DNA of 64,000 bases. It comes from Flavobacterium tegetincola DSM 22377 (GTDB taxonomy: Bacteria > Bacteroidota > Bacteroidia > Flavobacteriales > Flavobacteriaceae). The position numbers and the translations under genes are program-made. The stretch covers positions 81,476 through 145,475 of the forward strand of contig NZ_AUDN01000021.1 in the NCBI RefSeq assembly GCF_000425485.1, written 5' to 3'. The notes beneath the pieces were generated by a model. That model made no database searches and had not been told where the DNA came from. It saw only the letters and a program-made list of their open reading frames with translations. Shown in pieces: positions 1 through 8,236 of the stretch (positions within the stretch are counted from its first letter, which is position 1; every line of letters begins with the position of its first letter).

Positions 1-297
1 ACAGAATCTGAAGATGTAGCAGAATTAGACCGTTTTTGTGACGCGATGATTTCAATTCGTAGAGAAATTGAAGCTTCTTCAAAAGATGATGAAAACAACA
101 TGTTGAAAAACGCACCACATACAATGGCAATGCTTACAGCTGATACGTGGAATTTCCCTTATTCAAGAGAAACAGCAGCATTTCCATTAGATTATATTGC
201 AGAAAATAAATTCTGGCCAAGCGTTCGTCGTGTAGATGAAACTTATGGCGATCGAAATCTTATCTGTTCATGTGCTCCAATTGAAGCATATATGTAA
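1..297 (+). CDS. gcvP: Glycine dehydrogenase (P protein), C-terminal fragment
   Basis: The reading frame is open from base 1 and stops at 295-297, so only about the last 98 residues are in the window. The P protein is the PLP-dependent decarboxylase of the glycine cleavage system in the cytoplasm. The fragment carries recognisable tail motifs of the family: [19 protein letters not shown], a PYSRE segment, [10 protein letters not shown] and [10 protein letters not shown] near the C-terminus. The PLP lysine lies upstream, outside the window. An internal ATG at 46 is not the true start because similarity continues upstream of it. A strong terminator follows, so the gene ends its transcription unit. 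Confidence 0.95.
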   Translation, partial: TESEDVAELDRFCDAMISIRREIEASSKDDENNMLKNAPHTMAMLTADTWNFPYSRETAAFPLDYIAENKFWPSVRRVDETYGDRNLICSCAPIEAYM

Positions 298-328
298 TTA
301 GTGTTAGATTTAGGAATAATGATAAAGA

Positions 329-368
329 AAGAGGTTTTAAGTTTCGATTTAAAGCCTCTTTTTTTTTT
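329..368 (+). terminator. Rho-independent terminator after gcvP
   Basis: A 12-bp stem (AAGAGGTTTTAA pairing with TTAAAGCCTCTT, one G-T pair) is followed by a run of eight T, about 30 bases after the gcvP stop. Confidence 0.9.
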
Positions 369-382
369 GTAAAAAATTTAAA

Positions 383-769
383 ATGAACGATATAGCAAAT
401 AATGAAGACCTCCATTTGTTGGTTGATGAATTCTATAAAAAGTTATTGAACGACACTTCCATTGCCTACATTTTTACAAAAGTGGTACAAATAAAACTGC
501 AAGAACACCTGCCCGTGCTGGTGCTTTTCTGGGCAAAATCGCTTTTCAATAGCGGAAGTTATCACAATAATATCACCAAGATTCATCTTGATATTAATCA
601 AAAAGAATATTTATCACCCGCATTATTTGAAATTTGGTTGAATCATTTTAACGCTGCAGTGGACGAAAATTTTAAAGGAATTTATGCTGAAAAGATAAAA
701 ACACAGGCTTTAAGTATTGCAACAGTGATGCAAATTAAGATCCATAATGAGTCCAAAAAAAGCTCTTAA
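383..769 (+). CDS. Group III truncated haemoglobin
   Basis: A 128-residue haem-binding globin of the truncated 2-on-2 type. Members bind oxygen or nitric oxide in the cytoplasm; the physiological role here is unknown. Group III landmarks are visible: Tyr18 in FYKKL (B10 position), His42 before the FW pair (E7 region), proximal His68 in KIHLD (F8) and Trp85 in EIWLNHF (G8). The spacing matches what I recall of the Campylobacter Ctb protein. The length is normal. It starts only 15 bases after the gcvP terminator. No clear promoter element is visible. Confidence 0.85.
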   Translation: MNDIANNEDLHLLVDEFYKKLLNDTSIAYIFTKVVQIKLQEHLPVLVLFWAKSLFNSGSYHNNITKIHLDINQKEYLSPALFEIWLNHFNAAVDENFKGIYAEKIKTQALSIATVMQIKIHNESKKSS

Positions 770-833
770 ATCCACGCAATTAAAAAATTTTGTGATAAAA
801 AAGAAAATATATATGCATGCATAGTATTTTTTA

Positions 834-864
834 TTTGTCAGTACATTTTAAAATAGTACCTTTA
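834..864 (+). promoter_or_regulatory. Bacteroidota-type promoter for the KAS III-like gene
   Basis: TTTG at 834-837 and TACCTTTA at 857-864 are separated by 19 bases, close to the Bacteroidota pattern TTTG-N19-TAnnTTTG. The ATG lies 19 bases further on, at 884. Confidence 0.55.
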
Positions 865-883
865 TCTTTACAAAAAATGACAG

Positions 884-1942
884 ATGAACATAAGAATAAC
901 AGGTACAGGAAGTTACATTCCTACGCAAGTTGTATCAAACATAGATTTTGCACAACACGTCTTCTTAAATGACGATGGAACCCTTTTTCCGCATCCAAAT
1001 GACGTCATCGCAAAAAAATTTGTAGAAATAACTGGAATTGAAGAACGCAGGTATATTTCTGATGATTTAAATACTTCCGACGTAGCAACAATTGCTGCTC
1101 AAAGAGCTATTGCTGATGCAAATTTAGACGCTGAAACTTTAGATTATATCATCGTTGCACATAACTTTGGCGATGTTAAAAAAGGAGCTTTACAAGGCGA
1201 CATGTTACCAAGTTTAGCTTCCAAAGTAAAACATAATTTACGCATAAAAAACCCAAAATGTGTCGCATATGACATGTTATTTGGTTGTCCAGGCTGGCTC
1301 GAATCCTTCATTCAAGCCCATGCTTATATAAAAGCGGGAATGGCAAAAAGATGTTTGGTAATTGGAGCCGAAGCCTTATCTAGAGTTTTAGACCCGCACG
1401 ATCGCGATTCTATGATTTACTCTGATGGAGCAGGTGCCACAATCATTGAAGATACTGATGAAAAAGGCGGAATTCTAGCTCATGAATCTGCATCCTATAC
1501 TTATGATGAAGCCAATTATTTGTTTTTTGGAAAATCATACAATGTGGATCATGATCCTGACGTTCGATACATCAAAATGCACGGTCGTAAAATTTATGAA
1601 TTTGCCTTAAGAGAAGTTCCAAAAGCTATGTCCATTTGTTTAGAAAAAAGTGGAATTGAAATTGGTCAAGTTAAAAAGATATTGATCCATCAGGCTAATG
1701 AAAAAATGGACGAAGCTATTATTCAACGTTTTTACAAACTGTACAAAAAGCCTGTTCCAGAAGGAATTATGCCGATGAGTATCCATAGATTGGGGAATTC
1801 AAGCGTAGCCACTATTCCTACATTATATGATTTATTAATCAAAGGAGAAATTGAAAATCAATCACTCAACAAAGGAGATATTGTACTTTTTGCTTCAGTT
1901 GGTGGAGGAATGAATATTAACGCAATGGTATATCAGATTTAA
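884..1942 (+). CDS. 3-oxoacyl-ACP synthase III family protein (FabH-like)
   Basis: A 352-residue thiolase-fold condensing enzyme of the KAS III type, which joins an acyl-CoA starter to malonyl-ACP in the cytoplasm. The Cys-His-Asn triad is visible: Cys135 in LFGCPGW, His269 in ILIHQAN and Asn305 in LGNSSVAT. The N-terminal IRITGTGSYIPTQVV and the GDGAG-like segment (SDGAGATI, about residues 180-187) fit the family. It is slightly longer than housekeeping FabH (about 320-335) and differs in detail, so it is probably a paralogue for special lipids or secondary products. A methyltransferase and a glycosyltransferase follow on the same strand, but separate promoters cannot be excluded. Confidence 0.85.
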   Translation: MNIRITGTGSYIPTQVVSNIDFAQHVFLNDDGTLFPHPNDVIAKKFVEITGIEERRYISDDLNTSDVATIAAQRAIADANLDAETLDYIIVAHNFGDVKKGALQGDMLPSLASKVKHNLRIKNPKCVAYDMLFGCPGWLESFIQAHAYIKAGMAKRCLVIGAEALSRVLDPHDRDSMIYSDGAGATIIEDTDEKGGILAHESASYTYDEANYLFFGKSYNVDHDPDVRYIKMHGRKIYEFALREVPKAMSICLEKSGIEIGQVKKILIHQANEKMDEAIIQRFYKLYKKPVPEGIMPMSIHRLGNSSVATIPTLYDLLIKGEIENQSLNKGDIVLFASVGGGMNINAMVYQI

Positions 1943-2002
1943 AAAGTTTTAAATTTAAATTTCTTGTTTTAATAGTAATTTTATCCTCTGTTTCAACATG
2001 AT

Positions 2003-2566
2003 TTGGAACTTGACACCTACTTTATGTACGAAAAAATATTTCCGAATAAACGTTTTAATCTCACGTTAAATTTTCTGAAGAGACATATTGCGACTTCTGA
2101 AAAAATATTTGATTTGGGCGTGACTAATCCGTTCTCCAAGATTATGATGGATCATGGATACCAAGTTTCAAACACGACCGGAGAAGATCTAGACAACGAT
2201 CAAACGGCTTTAAAAACTCAAGATTACGACGTTTTTACTGCTTTTGAAATTTTTGAGCATTTACTGAATCCTTACACTGTTTTGCAAAATGTAAAATGCG
2301 ACAAAGCTCTTATTTCCATCCCGATGCGACTGTGGTTTCAATCGGCTTACAGAAGTAAAACAGACCAGTGGGACCGACATTACCACGAATTTGAAGACTG
2401 GCAATTGGACTGGCTTTTGGAAAAATCCGGTTTCAAAATAATCGATTCGATCAAATTTACGCATCCCACAAAAAAACTTGGTTTCCGACCGATTTTGAGG
2501 TATTTTGTTCCAAGATATTATTTGGTTTATGCAGAGCGAGAAAAGAATATAGAGAAAAGAACATAG
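2003..2566 (+). CDS. Class I SAM-dependent methyltransferase (putative)
   Basis: A 187-residue protein with a Rossmann-like layout: glycine-poor motif I IFDLGVTNPFS (about residues 35-45), GEDLD as the acidic motif and FEIFEHLLNP (about 81-90), as in many type-11 methyltransferases. The substrate is unknown. The frame has no ATG upstream of the TTG at 2003 before an in-frame stop at 1976. The choice is therefore TTG 2003 or the internal ATG at 2024; I prefer TTG because the residues encoded between them look family-like. It lies between a KAS III-like enzyme and a glycosyltransferase. Confidence 0.65.
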   Translation: MELDTYFMYEKIFPNKRFNLTLNFLKRHIATSEKIFDLGVTNPFSKIMMDHGYQVSNTTGEDLDNDQTALKTQDYDVFTAFEIFEHLLNPYTVLQNVKCDKALISIPMRLWFQSAYRSKTDQWDRHYHEFEDWQLDWLLEKSGFKIIDSIKFTHPTKKLGFRPILRYFVPRYYLVYAEREKNIEKRT

Positions 2567-2640
2567 ATTGGATGAGTTAATTTTTTGAAATTAAATTTCT
2601 GTTTCAATTTGCAACCATGACAGTTAAACCCTAAACTTCC

Positions 2641-3489
2641 TTGAACTACTACATCATCATACCCGCTTACAACGAGGCACAACTAATTTCATTAACGCTT
2701 CAGTCGTTAGTGGAACAAACCGTATTGCCTTCAAAAGTGGTGGTGGTAAATGATGGCTCAACGGATGCAACTGCAGAAATTGTTACGGCTTTCGCCAAAA
2801 AATATCCGTTTATTTCATTGGTGAATAAAACATCGGATGCGATTCATTTACCGGGAAGCAAGGTGATTCAGGCGTTTCAAAAAGGATTAGAATCTGTCGA
2901 CGAAAACTATGATTTTATCGTTAAGGCAGATGCGGATTTAATTTTTCCCTTGAATTATTTTGAAACTTTAATCGCGCATTTTACATCGGATGAACGAATT
3001 GGAATGGCTGGTGGTTTTTGTTATATTGAGAAAAATGGCAATTGGATTTTAGAAAACTTAACGGATAAAGACCATATTCGTGGCGCTTTAAAAGCGTATC
3101 GAAAACAAACTTTTAAGCAAATTGGTGGTTTAAAACCTGCAATGGGTTGGGATACTGTTGATGAATTATTGTGCAAATTCTACGATTGGAAAATTAAAAC
3201 AGACGAAACTTTACACGTCAAGCACTTGAAACCTACTGGAGCGAATTACAGCAAAACCGCTCGTTACAAACAAGGTGAAGCTTTTTACACTTTGGGTTAT
3301 GGATTTTGGATTACTTCAATTGCGTCGGCTAAATTGGCTTTGCGCAAAAAGAAACCGCTTTTATTTCTTGATTATCTGAATGGTTTTTGGAAAGCGAAAT
3401 CTTCAAAAAAAGCACTTTTAGTTACTGAAGAACAAGCAGAATTTATCAGAAATTACCGTTGGAAAAAGATGAAAGAGAAGATATTTTAA
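2641..3489 (+). CDS. Family 2 glycosyltransferase
   Basis: A 282-residue GT-A fold enzyme. The N-terminus YYIIIPAYNEAQLI is the GT2 opening strand, VVVNDGSTDAT (about 34-44) is the nucleotide-sugar site, and KADADLIFP (about 99-107) contains the DxD metal-binding motif. GWDTVDE, around 166-172, is the likely acceptor or base region. No membrane helices are evident, so it is probably peripheral at the inner membrane. The only start at the family N-terminus is TTG (2641). Donor and acceptor are unknown. The preceding methyltransferase may act in the same pathway. Confidence 0.85.
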   Translation: MNYYIIIPAYNEAQLISLTLQSLVEQTVLPSKVVVVNDGSTDATAEIVTAFAKKYPFISLVNKTSDAIHLPGSKVIQAFQKGLESVDENYDFIVKADADLIFPLNYFETLIAHFTSDERIGMAGGFCYIEKNGNWILENLTDKDHIRGALKAYRKQTFKQIGGLKPAMGWDTVDELLCKFYDWKIKTDETLHVKHLKPTGANYSKTARYKQGEAFYTLGYGFWITSIASAKLALRKKKPLLFLDYLNGFWKAKSSKKALLVTEEQAEFIRNYRWKKMKEKIF

Positions 3490-3536
3490 AAGATACGCCT
3501 TTTGTAGAATAATGGATCTACGGAAGACAACGTTTT

Positions 3537-3622
3537 GCGTTAAGGATGGAAGAGGAGCTCTTTGTTGCTTTGGAAAAGCAATAAAAGCAGGAACGTACAG
3601 CCTGACCCGTAGGGGAACGCCC
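3537..3622 (+). ncRNA. Diverged intergenic structured element (copy A)
   Basis: The segment contains an outer pair GCGTT...AACGC, a central hairpin TTGTTGCTTT-GG-AAAAGCAATAA, and flanking blocks AAGGATGGAAG and CAGCCTGACCCGTAGGGG. It has the same overall plan as the elements at 31010, 35559 and 44189 (conserved purine-rich arms around a variable hairpin), but the primary sequence is much more diverged. Whether it is transcribed is unknown. Orientation is inferred. Confidence 0.35.
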
Positions 3623-3664
3623 AACTGCTCTTGAAAATTATTTTTATTGTTGTTGTCATTGAAA

Positions 3665-3693
3665 TTGATATTGCCATTGAAATTGTATCTTTG
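3665..3693 (+). promoter_or_regulatory. Promoter of rpe
   Basis: TTG at 3665-3667 and a perfect TATCTTTG at 3686-3693 are 18 bases apart. This fits the flavobacterial TTG-N17-23-TAnnTTTG promoter. The ATG is at 3717. Confidence 0.7.
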
Positions 3694-3716
3694 GCAAAAC
3701 TACAACACAACCCCTA

Positions 3717-4376
3717 ATGAAAAACACACTTATAGCGCCATCGGTACTTGCTGCTGATTTTGGAAACTTGCAACGCGACTTGGAAATGATTAATAATAGT
3801 GAAGCCGACTGGTTTCATATTGACATTATGGACGGCGTTTTTGTTCCAAATATTTCTTATGGAATGCCGGTTTTAGAAGCAATCAACAGACACGCCAAGA
3901 AAACAATTGACGTCCATTTGATGATTGTGGACCCAGACAGATACATTAAGACTTTTGCTGATTTAGGCGCGAATATTTTGAGCGTACATTATGAAGCTTG
4001 TACCCATTTACACCGAACACTTCAAGCAATTAAAGCCGAAGGAATGAAAGCTGGAGTGGCGATTAATCCTCATACAAATGTGAGTTTACTGGAAGACGTG
4101 ATTAAAGACATTGACTTGGTGTGCATCATGAGTGTAAATCCTGGTTTTGGCGGACAATCTTTTATTGAAAACACGTACAAAAAAGTCAGCCAACTTAAGG
4201 AAATGATTGAAAGAAACGGCGCTTCGACATTGATTGAAGTGGACGGTGGTGTTACCAATAAAAATGCAAAGCAATTGCAGGAAGCTGGTGCTGACGTTTT
4301 AGTTGCCGGAAGTTTTGTATTTAAAGCGGAAAATCCTACACAGACGATTGCTGATTTAAAACAGATGTTGCGATAA
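3717..4376 (+). CDS. rpe: Ribulose-phosphate 3-epimerase
   Basis: A 219-residue TIM-barrel enzyme interconverting ribulose-5-phosphate and xylulose-5-phosphate in the pentose phosphate pathway. Signatures are IAPSVLAADF at the N-terminus, HIDIMDGVFVPNIS (metal and catalytic Asp), DVHLMI (metal His), MSVNPGFGGQ (phosphate-binding loop) and EVDGGV with the second catalytic Asp. Length is typical. It has its own promoter and a terminator immediately downstream, so it is probably monocistronic. Confidence 0.97.
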   Translation: MKNTLIAPSVLAADFGNLQRDLEMINNSEADWFHIDIMDGVFVPNISYGMPVLEAINRHAKKTIDVHLMIVDPDRYIKTFADLGANILSVHYEACTHLHRTLQAIKAEGMKAGVAINPHTNVSLLEDVIKDIDLVCIMSVNPGFGGQSFIENTYKKVSQLKEMIERNGASTLIEVDGGVTNKNAKQLQEAGADVLVAGSFVFKAENPTQTIADLKQMLR

Positions 4377-4384
4377 AATTTGAC

Positions 4385-4412
4385 AAGCCTTTCTTCGGAG
4401 AGGCTTTTTTTT
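4385..4412 (+). terminator. Terminator after rpe, at a convergent gene end
   Basis: AAGCCTTTC-TTCG-GAGAGGCTT forms a stem with a TTCG loop and is followed by T residues. It touches the stop codon of the convergent peptidase gene and could serve both. Confidence 0.8.
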
Positions 4413-5223
4413 AGCTTTGGAAATTAATCATTCGTTTAACGTGCAGGAATAACTCGGGATAAATGCGATTGAATTCTTCTGGAGTTTCAAAGAAGTGCTC
4501 CAATAAAACGGCTAGGAATTCAAACTGATTTTGAAATGCATAATCTCTAAAATAGTTGTCGTTTAGCATTTTTTGTCTAAATGTGGCATCTTCTAAATAT
4601 TGTAAGATTGCATTGAATTCGTCAATAAAAATGACGTCGCTGGAATAGTGCTTTTTTTTTGCGCCAAAATGCAACGCGTGTGTAAACTCATGCAAACCGA
4701 GGTTAATGTTATTATTTGTAATTTGATGTCCCGATAAAAAATCATTCCACGAAAAAACGATGGCTTTTAAATTTGGATTGAACTCGCCTTTGTGGTACTG
4801 TTCATTTACGGTTGAATAATAAATACTTGGATAGATAATGATTTTATCAAAAGTGCTTGTCAAATATTGCCGCATGCCGAAAGAAAGCATGACATAGGTT
4901 CCGGCAACGATGGTTTTAACTTCTTCATCATCTACCGAAATTCCGTTTCCGATGAACTGGTAGCGGTTTAAAAAAGTGCTAATTCTGTGTTCAAAGTACT
5001 GTTTCCGTTTTTTAGAAAGTCGGTTATAGAAGTAAAATTCGCGTCTTAAAATTGTCTTTTGAGCTTCACTAATTTTTTTAGGAAAAAGATAATAATGAAC
5101 GTAAAGTGGTTTTTTAAAAATTAAAACGTGCAGCGGTTCTGCTATTAACTTGACCACCAACAGAATGGACAGCACTACAAAAATGAGTGCTAGAAAAGCC
5201 GCAATGAATTCAGTACTATCCAA
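4411..5223 (-). CDS. mtfA: Zinc-dependent peptidase, MtfA family (M90)
   Basis: A 270-residue protein. One hydrophobic helix at about residues 5-27 anchors it in the inner membrane, which the soluble E. coli MtfA lacks. The zinc motif HEFTH is at 178-182 (LGLHEFTHALHFG), and a downstream acidic helix FLAVLLEHFFETPEEF supplies the third ligand, as in MtfA/M90 gluzincins. In E. coli MtfA affects the Mlc glucose regulator; the target here is unknown. The start is placed at 5223, just after the tRNA terminator. Confidence 0.8.
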   Translation of the reverse strand: MDSTEFIAAFLALIFVVLSILLVVKLIAEPLHVLIFKKPLYVHYYLFPKKISEAQKTILRREFYFYNRLSKKRKQYFEHRISTFLNRYQFIGNGISVDDEEVKTIVAGTYVMLSFGMRQYLTSTFDKIIIYPSIYYSTVNEQYHKGEFNPNLKAIVFSWNDFLSGHQITNNNINLGLHEFTHALHFGAKKKHYSSDVIFIDEFNAILQYLEDATFRQKMLNDNYFRDYAFQNQFEFLAVLLEHFFETPEEFNRIYPELFLHVKRMINFQS

Positions 5224-5240
5224 GTCTAATTTTTAAGCAT

Positions 5241-5266
5241 TAAAAAAGGGACAAAATGTCCCTTAA
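5241..5266 (-). terminator. Terminator of tRNA-Arg
   Basis: A perfect stem AAGGGACA-AAA-TGTCCCTT, with a T run on the minus-strand side, sits between the tRNA 3' end and the mtfA start. Confidence 0.85.
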
Positions 5267-5269
5267 AAA

Positions 5270-5346
5270 TGGTGACCCCGACTGGATTCAAACCAGTAAC
5301 CGTCAGAGCCGAAATCTGATATTCTATTCAGTTGAACTACGGGGCC
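5270..5346 (-). tRNA. tRNA-Arg (anticodon TCG)
   Basis: Read on the minus strand, all arms fold. The acceptor GGCCCCG pairs with CGGGGTC (one G-T); the D stem is GTTC/GAAT; the anticodon stem TCAGA/TCTGA has loop TTTCGGC, giving anticodon TCG for CGA codons; the T stem ACTGG/CCAGT has loop TTTGAAT. The discriminator is A. CCA is encoded at 5270-5272. Confidence 0.96.
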
Positions 5347-5383
5347 ATTTTATTTTCAAATGCGAATCTACAATAATTTTGCC

Positions 5384-5833
5384 TTACGACAAAAGCTTTT
5401 TTACGATTGTTGAAATTGTTTTACCATCTGCTTTTCCAGCCAATTCCGCAGCAACTAATCCCATGACTTTACCCATCGAACCCATTCCTGAAGCATCTTC
5501 TTCCTTGATGATACGCGATACGATTTCTTCAATTTCCATTTCATTCAATTGCACGGGTAAAAACTTTTCAATCACGGCAGCTTGTGCCAATTCAGGCTCT
5601 GCCAAGTCAGGACGTTTTTGCTCAATGTATATTGCAGCACTGTCGCGACGCTGCTTTACCAAACGCTGTAAAATTTTGATTTCATCTTCTTCCGAAATCG
5701 CTTCTTTAGAACCTGTCTCTGTTTGTGCTAATAATATAGCCGACTTAACCGCTCTTAAAGATTCTAATGCAACGGTATCTTTGGCACGCATTGCAGTTTT
5801 AATTTCGTCCATTATTCTTTCAGAAAGACTCAT
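5384..5833 (-). CDS. GatB/YqeY domain protein
   Basis: A 149-residue, fully soluble, mostly helical YqeY-family protein. The family pattern is clear: LSERIMDEIKTAMRAKD, LRAVKSAIL, RRDSAAIY, EKFLPVQLNEMEIEEIV, and the C-terminal GSMGKVMGLVAAELAGKADG. The domain is related to the tail of GatB amidotransferase subunits and is thought to act near tRNA or aminoacyl-tRNA, but its role is not settled. It lies upstream of, and in the same direction as, tRNA-Arg. Two tandem 14-bp repeats lie just before the start. Confidence 0.9.
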   Translation of the reverse strand: MSLSERIMDEIKTAMRAKDTVALESLRAVKSAILLAQTETGSKEAISEEDEIKILQRLVKQRRDSAAIYIEQKRPDLAEPELAQAAVIEKFLPVQLNEMEIEEIVSRIIKEEDASGMGSMGKVMGLVAAELAGKADGKTISTIVKKLLS

Positions 5834-5843
5834 AGCTTATAAA

Positions 5844-5871
5844 TTTTAGATTTATGATTTTAGATTTATGA
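5844..5871. repeat. Two perfect tandem 14-bp repeats
   Basis: TTTTAGATTTATGA occurs twice in direct succession, 11 bases upstream of the yqeY start. It may be slippage-prone or affect the promoter. Confidence 0.8.
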
Positions 5872-6079
5872 TGGGCTAAATAGCCTCGATTATCTCACTC
5901 TACTCCTATTTTATCAGAGCTTAATGAGCACTTTTTGTTTTAGCGTAATTCCTTGCCATTTTTCTAGGCGCGATTGCATCGAAAGCGGAAAAATGAATCA
6001 GATGGTTACATTCAATCGGAATCACAATAACAGCCCTAAACATTCGCTCCTACTTTTTATACCAAAATCCAAAACGAAG

Positions 6080-6119
6080 GTAAAAAAAATAACCCGAAAA
6101 AAGATTTTTCGGGTTATTA
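6080..6119 (-). terminator. Terminator of ftsZ and the dcw cluster
   Basis: AATAACCCGAAAA pairs with TTTTTCGGGTTATT around a short loop. On the minus strand a run of eight T follows. It is the first strong terminator after the 15.7-kb dcw cluster. Confidence 0.9.
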
Positions 6120-6137
6120 AAGTTTGGTTAGAGTTAA

Positions 6138-8183
6138 TTAATCGACATTGTCATGTAGAAAAGAATTGTTTGAACGCAACTGAATGTCGTCGTTACTGTC
6201 CGTTCCTAATGAAGTACGCGATTTATTACTGTTATTCGGTGTGGATAAATCTACTCCAAAGCGCTTGTAAGCAGGCTCTTTTTCATACTCATCTACACGC
6301 GATGGATTGTTGTGAAATTTATAATTAAATTCCTTCAATTTTCTACGTCGTTCATCCGCTCTCATTCTTAATGCGTCTTCGATTGGCATTTCTGTTGGCG
6401 TAATGGATTCGTAATTTTTGTCAAATTGAGAAGGTTCGTTCACTTTCATCGTGATTTTCAATTCTTCACGTTCTGGTTCTGCTACTTTATCTAACGGCTT
6501 TGAATCCATCAAACTGTTCTCCACTTCCATATACTCTTCTAAAGAATAACGAACTACACCTGTTTTATTTACCTCCGTGACAGGCACCACTTGAACCGGT
6601 TTGTTTACTTCAATATTTCTGGTTTCGTTTGTCAAATCAAAAATAGCGCGTTCTTCTTCTCTTTCAGTAGTATGTTTTGCGATAGGCAAATCAAAAGAAA
6701 AAGCAGATTCCTTTTTTTCATTCATCACTACTTGTGCATCACGAACAAAAATTTCTTTTACTTCTGGAGCCGTAAAGTAAAATTCTGTTTCTTGTTTTGC
6801 TGGAGAAACAATTTCAAAGGTCACATCTAAATTCTTAATAAATTCTGTTGTAGGAACTAAATTGTATTCGAATTTTGGCTCTTCTGTAACTGGTGGTTGT
6901 ACTTCAAATTGTGGCTCTACTGCTTTTACTTCCTCAATTACTTCTGGCTCAAAAGAAAATGTAGGCTGCGTTACAATTGGTGCAAATTCTGTGATCAATT
7001 CAGGAACAATTTTAGCTTCTGGCGCTTCATCTTCCATCAAGTCATGCACAATAACATCATTGTTTTTTGATGCGGACGTAGGTTGCGAAAAATTAAATGA
7101 CTCAATTACGTTTTGACTCAAATTGTGTGTCAACTTTTGCTCGTCACCTAAAGTATGAATGATTTTTTCTGGTGCTGTATTTACAATTTCGTTTTGTTGC
7201 TCTACATTAAAACCAGTAGCAATAATTGTTACTGCTACAGCATCACCAAGATTTTCATCTTCACCAACTCCCATAATGATATTGGCATTGTGACCCGCTT
7301 CCACTTGAATGTGGTCGTTGATCTCTCCAATTTCATCAATGGTAATTTCATTGGTTCCAGAAACAATTAATAACAATACGTTTTTGGCACCTGTAATTTT
7401 ATTATCGTTCAATAACGGCGAATCCAATGCAGAAACGATTGCTTCTTTTGCTCTATTTTCACCACTTGCCGAAGCTGAACCCATTATTGCAGTTCCGCTG
7501 TTAGACAATACAGTTTTGGCATCTTTTAAATCGATATTTTGCGTGTAGTGGTGTGTAATTACTTCTGCAATTCCACGTGAGGCTGTCGCCAATACTTCAT
7601 CCGCTTTAGAGAATCCCGCTTTAAAACCAAGATTTCCATATACTTCACGCAACTTATTATTGTTGATCACAATTAGGGAATCCACCTGCTTACGCAAACG
7701 CTCTACTCCTAATAATGCTTGCTCTTGACGTACTTTTCCTTCAAATTGAAACGGAATAGTTACAATTCCAACAGTCAATATATCGCGATCTTTAGCCAAT
7801 TGAGCAATAACTGGTGCAGCACCCGTTCCTGTTCCACCACCCATTCCTGCAGTAATAAAAACCATTTTAGTATTGATGTCCAACATTTTTTCAATTTCAG
7901 CAATACTTTCAATAGCCGATTGTTGACCCACTTCAGGATTTGCTCCTGCACCAAGACCTTCGGTTAAGTTTACACCCAACTGAATTTTATTTGGAACCGA
8001 ACTCACAGCCAAAGCTTGCGCATCGGTATTACAGACGATAAAATCTACACCTTTAATTCCTTGTTTAAACATGTGGTTAATCGCGTTACTTCCGCCACCA
8101 CCTACACCGATAACTTTAATTACATTTGATTGATTTTTAGGTAAATCAAACGAAATACTTCCAAAATCTGATTCGCTTGTCAT
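6138..8183 (-). CDS. ftsZ: Cell division protein FtsZ
   Basis: Tubulin-like GTPase that polymerises into the Z ring at midcell. The GTP-binding motif GMGGGTGTGAA is at residues 113-123 and the T7 loop (NIDLKD) lies near 215. The conserved globular part ends near residue 330. The remaining roughly 330 residues form a long, acidic, low-complexity linker, making this 681-residue protein much longer than E. coli FtsZ (383), as is usual in Flavobacteriia. The tail keeps a DDIQLRSNNSFL segment resembling the conserved C-terminal peptide that binds FtsA. It lies 53 bases after ftsA and is last in the dcw cluster. Confidence 0.97.
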   Translation of the reverse strand: MTSESDFGSISFDLPKNQSNVIKVIGVGGGGSNAINHMFKQGIKGVDFIVCNTDAQALAVSSVPNKIQLGVNLTEGLGAGANPEVGQQSAIESIAEIEKMLDINTKMVFITAGMGGGTGTGAAPVIAQLAKDRDILTVGIVTIPFQFEGKVRQEQALLGVERLRKQVDSLIVINNNKLREVYGNLGFKAGFSKADEVLATASRGIAEVITHHYTQNIDLKDAKTVLSNSGTAIMGSASASGENRAKEAIVSALDSPLLNDNKITGAKNVLLLIVSGTNEITIDEIGEINDHIQVEAGHNANIIMGVGEDENLGDAVAVTIIATGFNVEQQNEIVNTAPEKIIHTLGDEQKLTHNLSQNVIESFNFSQPTSASKNNDVIVHDLMEDEAPEAKIVPELITEFAPIVTQPTFSFEPEVIEEVKAVEPQFEVQPPVTEEPKFEYNLVPTTEFIKNLDVTFEIVSPAKQETEFYFTAPEVKEIFVRDAQVVMNEKKESAFSFDLPIAKHTTEREEERAIFDLTNETRNIEVNKPVQVVPVTEVNKTGVVRYSLEEYMEVENSLMDSKPLDKVAEPEREELKITMKVNEPSQFDKNYESITPTEMPIEDALRMRADERRRKLKEFNYKFHNNPSRVDEYEKEPAYKRFGVDLSTPNNSNKSRTSLGTDSNDDIQLRSNNSFLHDNVD

Positions 8184-8236
8184 ATTATTGGGTTTTTAAT
8201 TTTTTATTTATATTCTTTTTCTAGCTTTCTTTTTTC

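Larger units (their letters stand above)
5834..6137. other. Intergenic region between ftsZ and yqeY
   Basis: This 304-base gap holds the tandem repeat at 5844-5871 and the ftsZ terminator at 6080-6119. A 134-codon open frame from 5924 runs into ftsZ antisense and looks spurious. I see nothing else. Confidence 0.6.

Noticed and set aside
3418..3624. Minus-strand frame over the end of the glycosyltransferase and copy A
   Set aside because: Overlaps a clear gene on the other strand and a structured repeat; no protein features.
3658..3685. Two CATTGAAATTG copies before rpe as an operator
   Set aside because: They coincide with the promoter region and simple TTG-rich sequence; no evidence of a binding site.
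5924..6328. 134-codon plus-strand open frame
   Set aside because: It runs antisense into ftsZ and across its terminator. Composition is cysteine/histidine-rich in a random way, with no domain.
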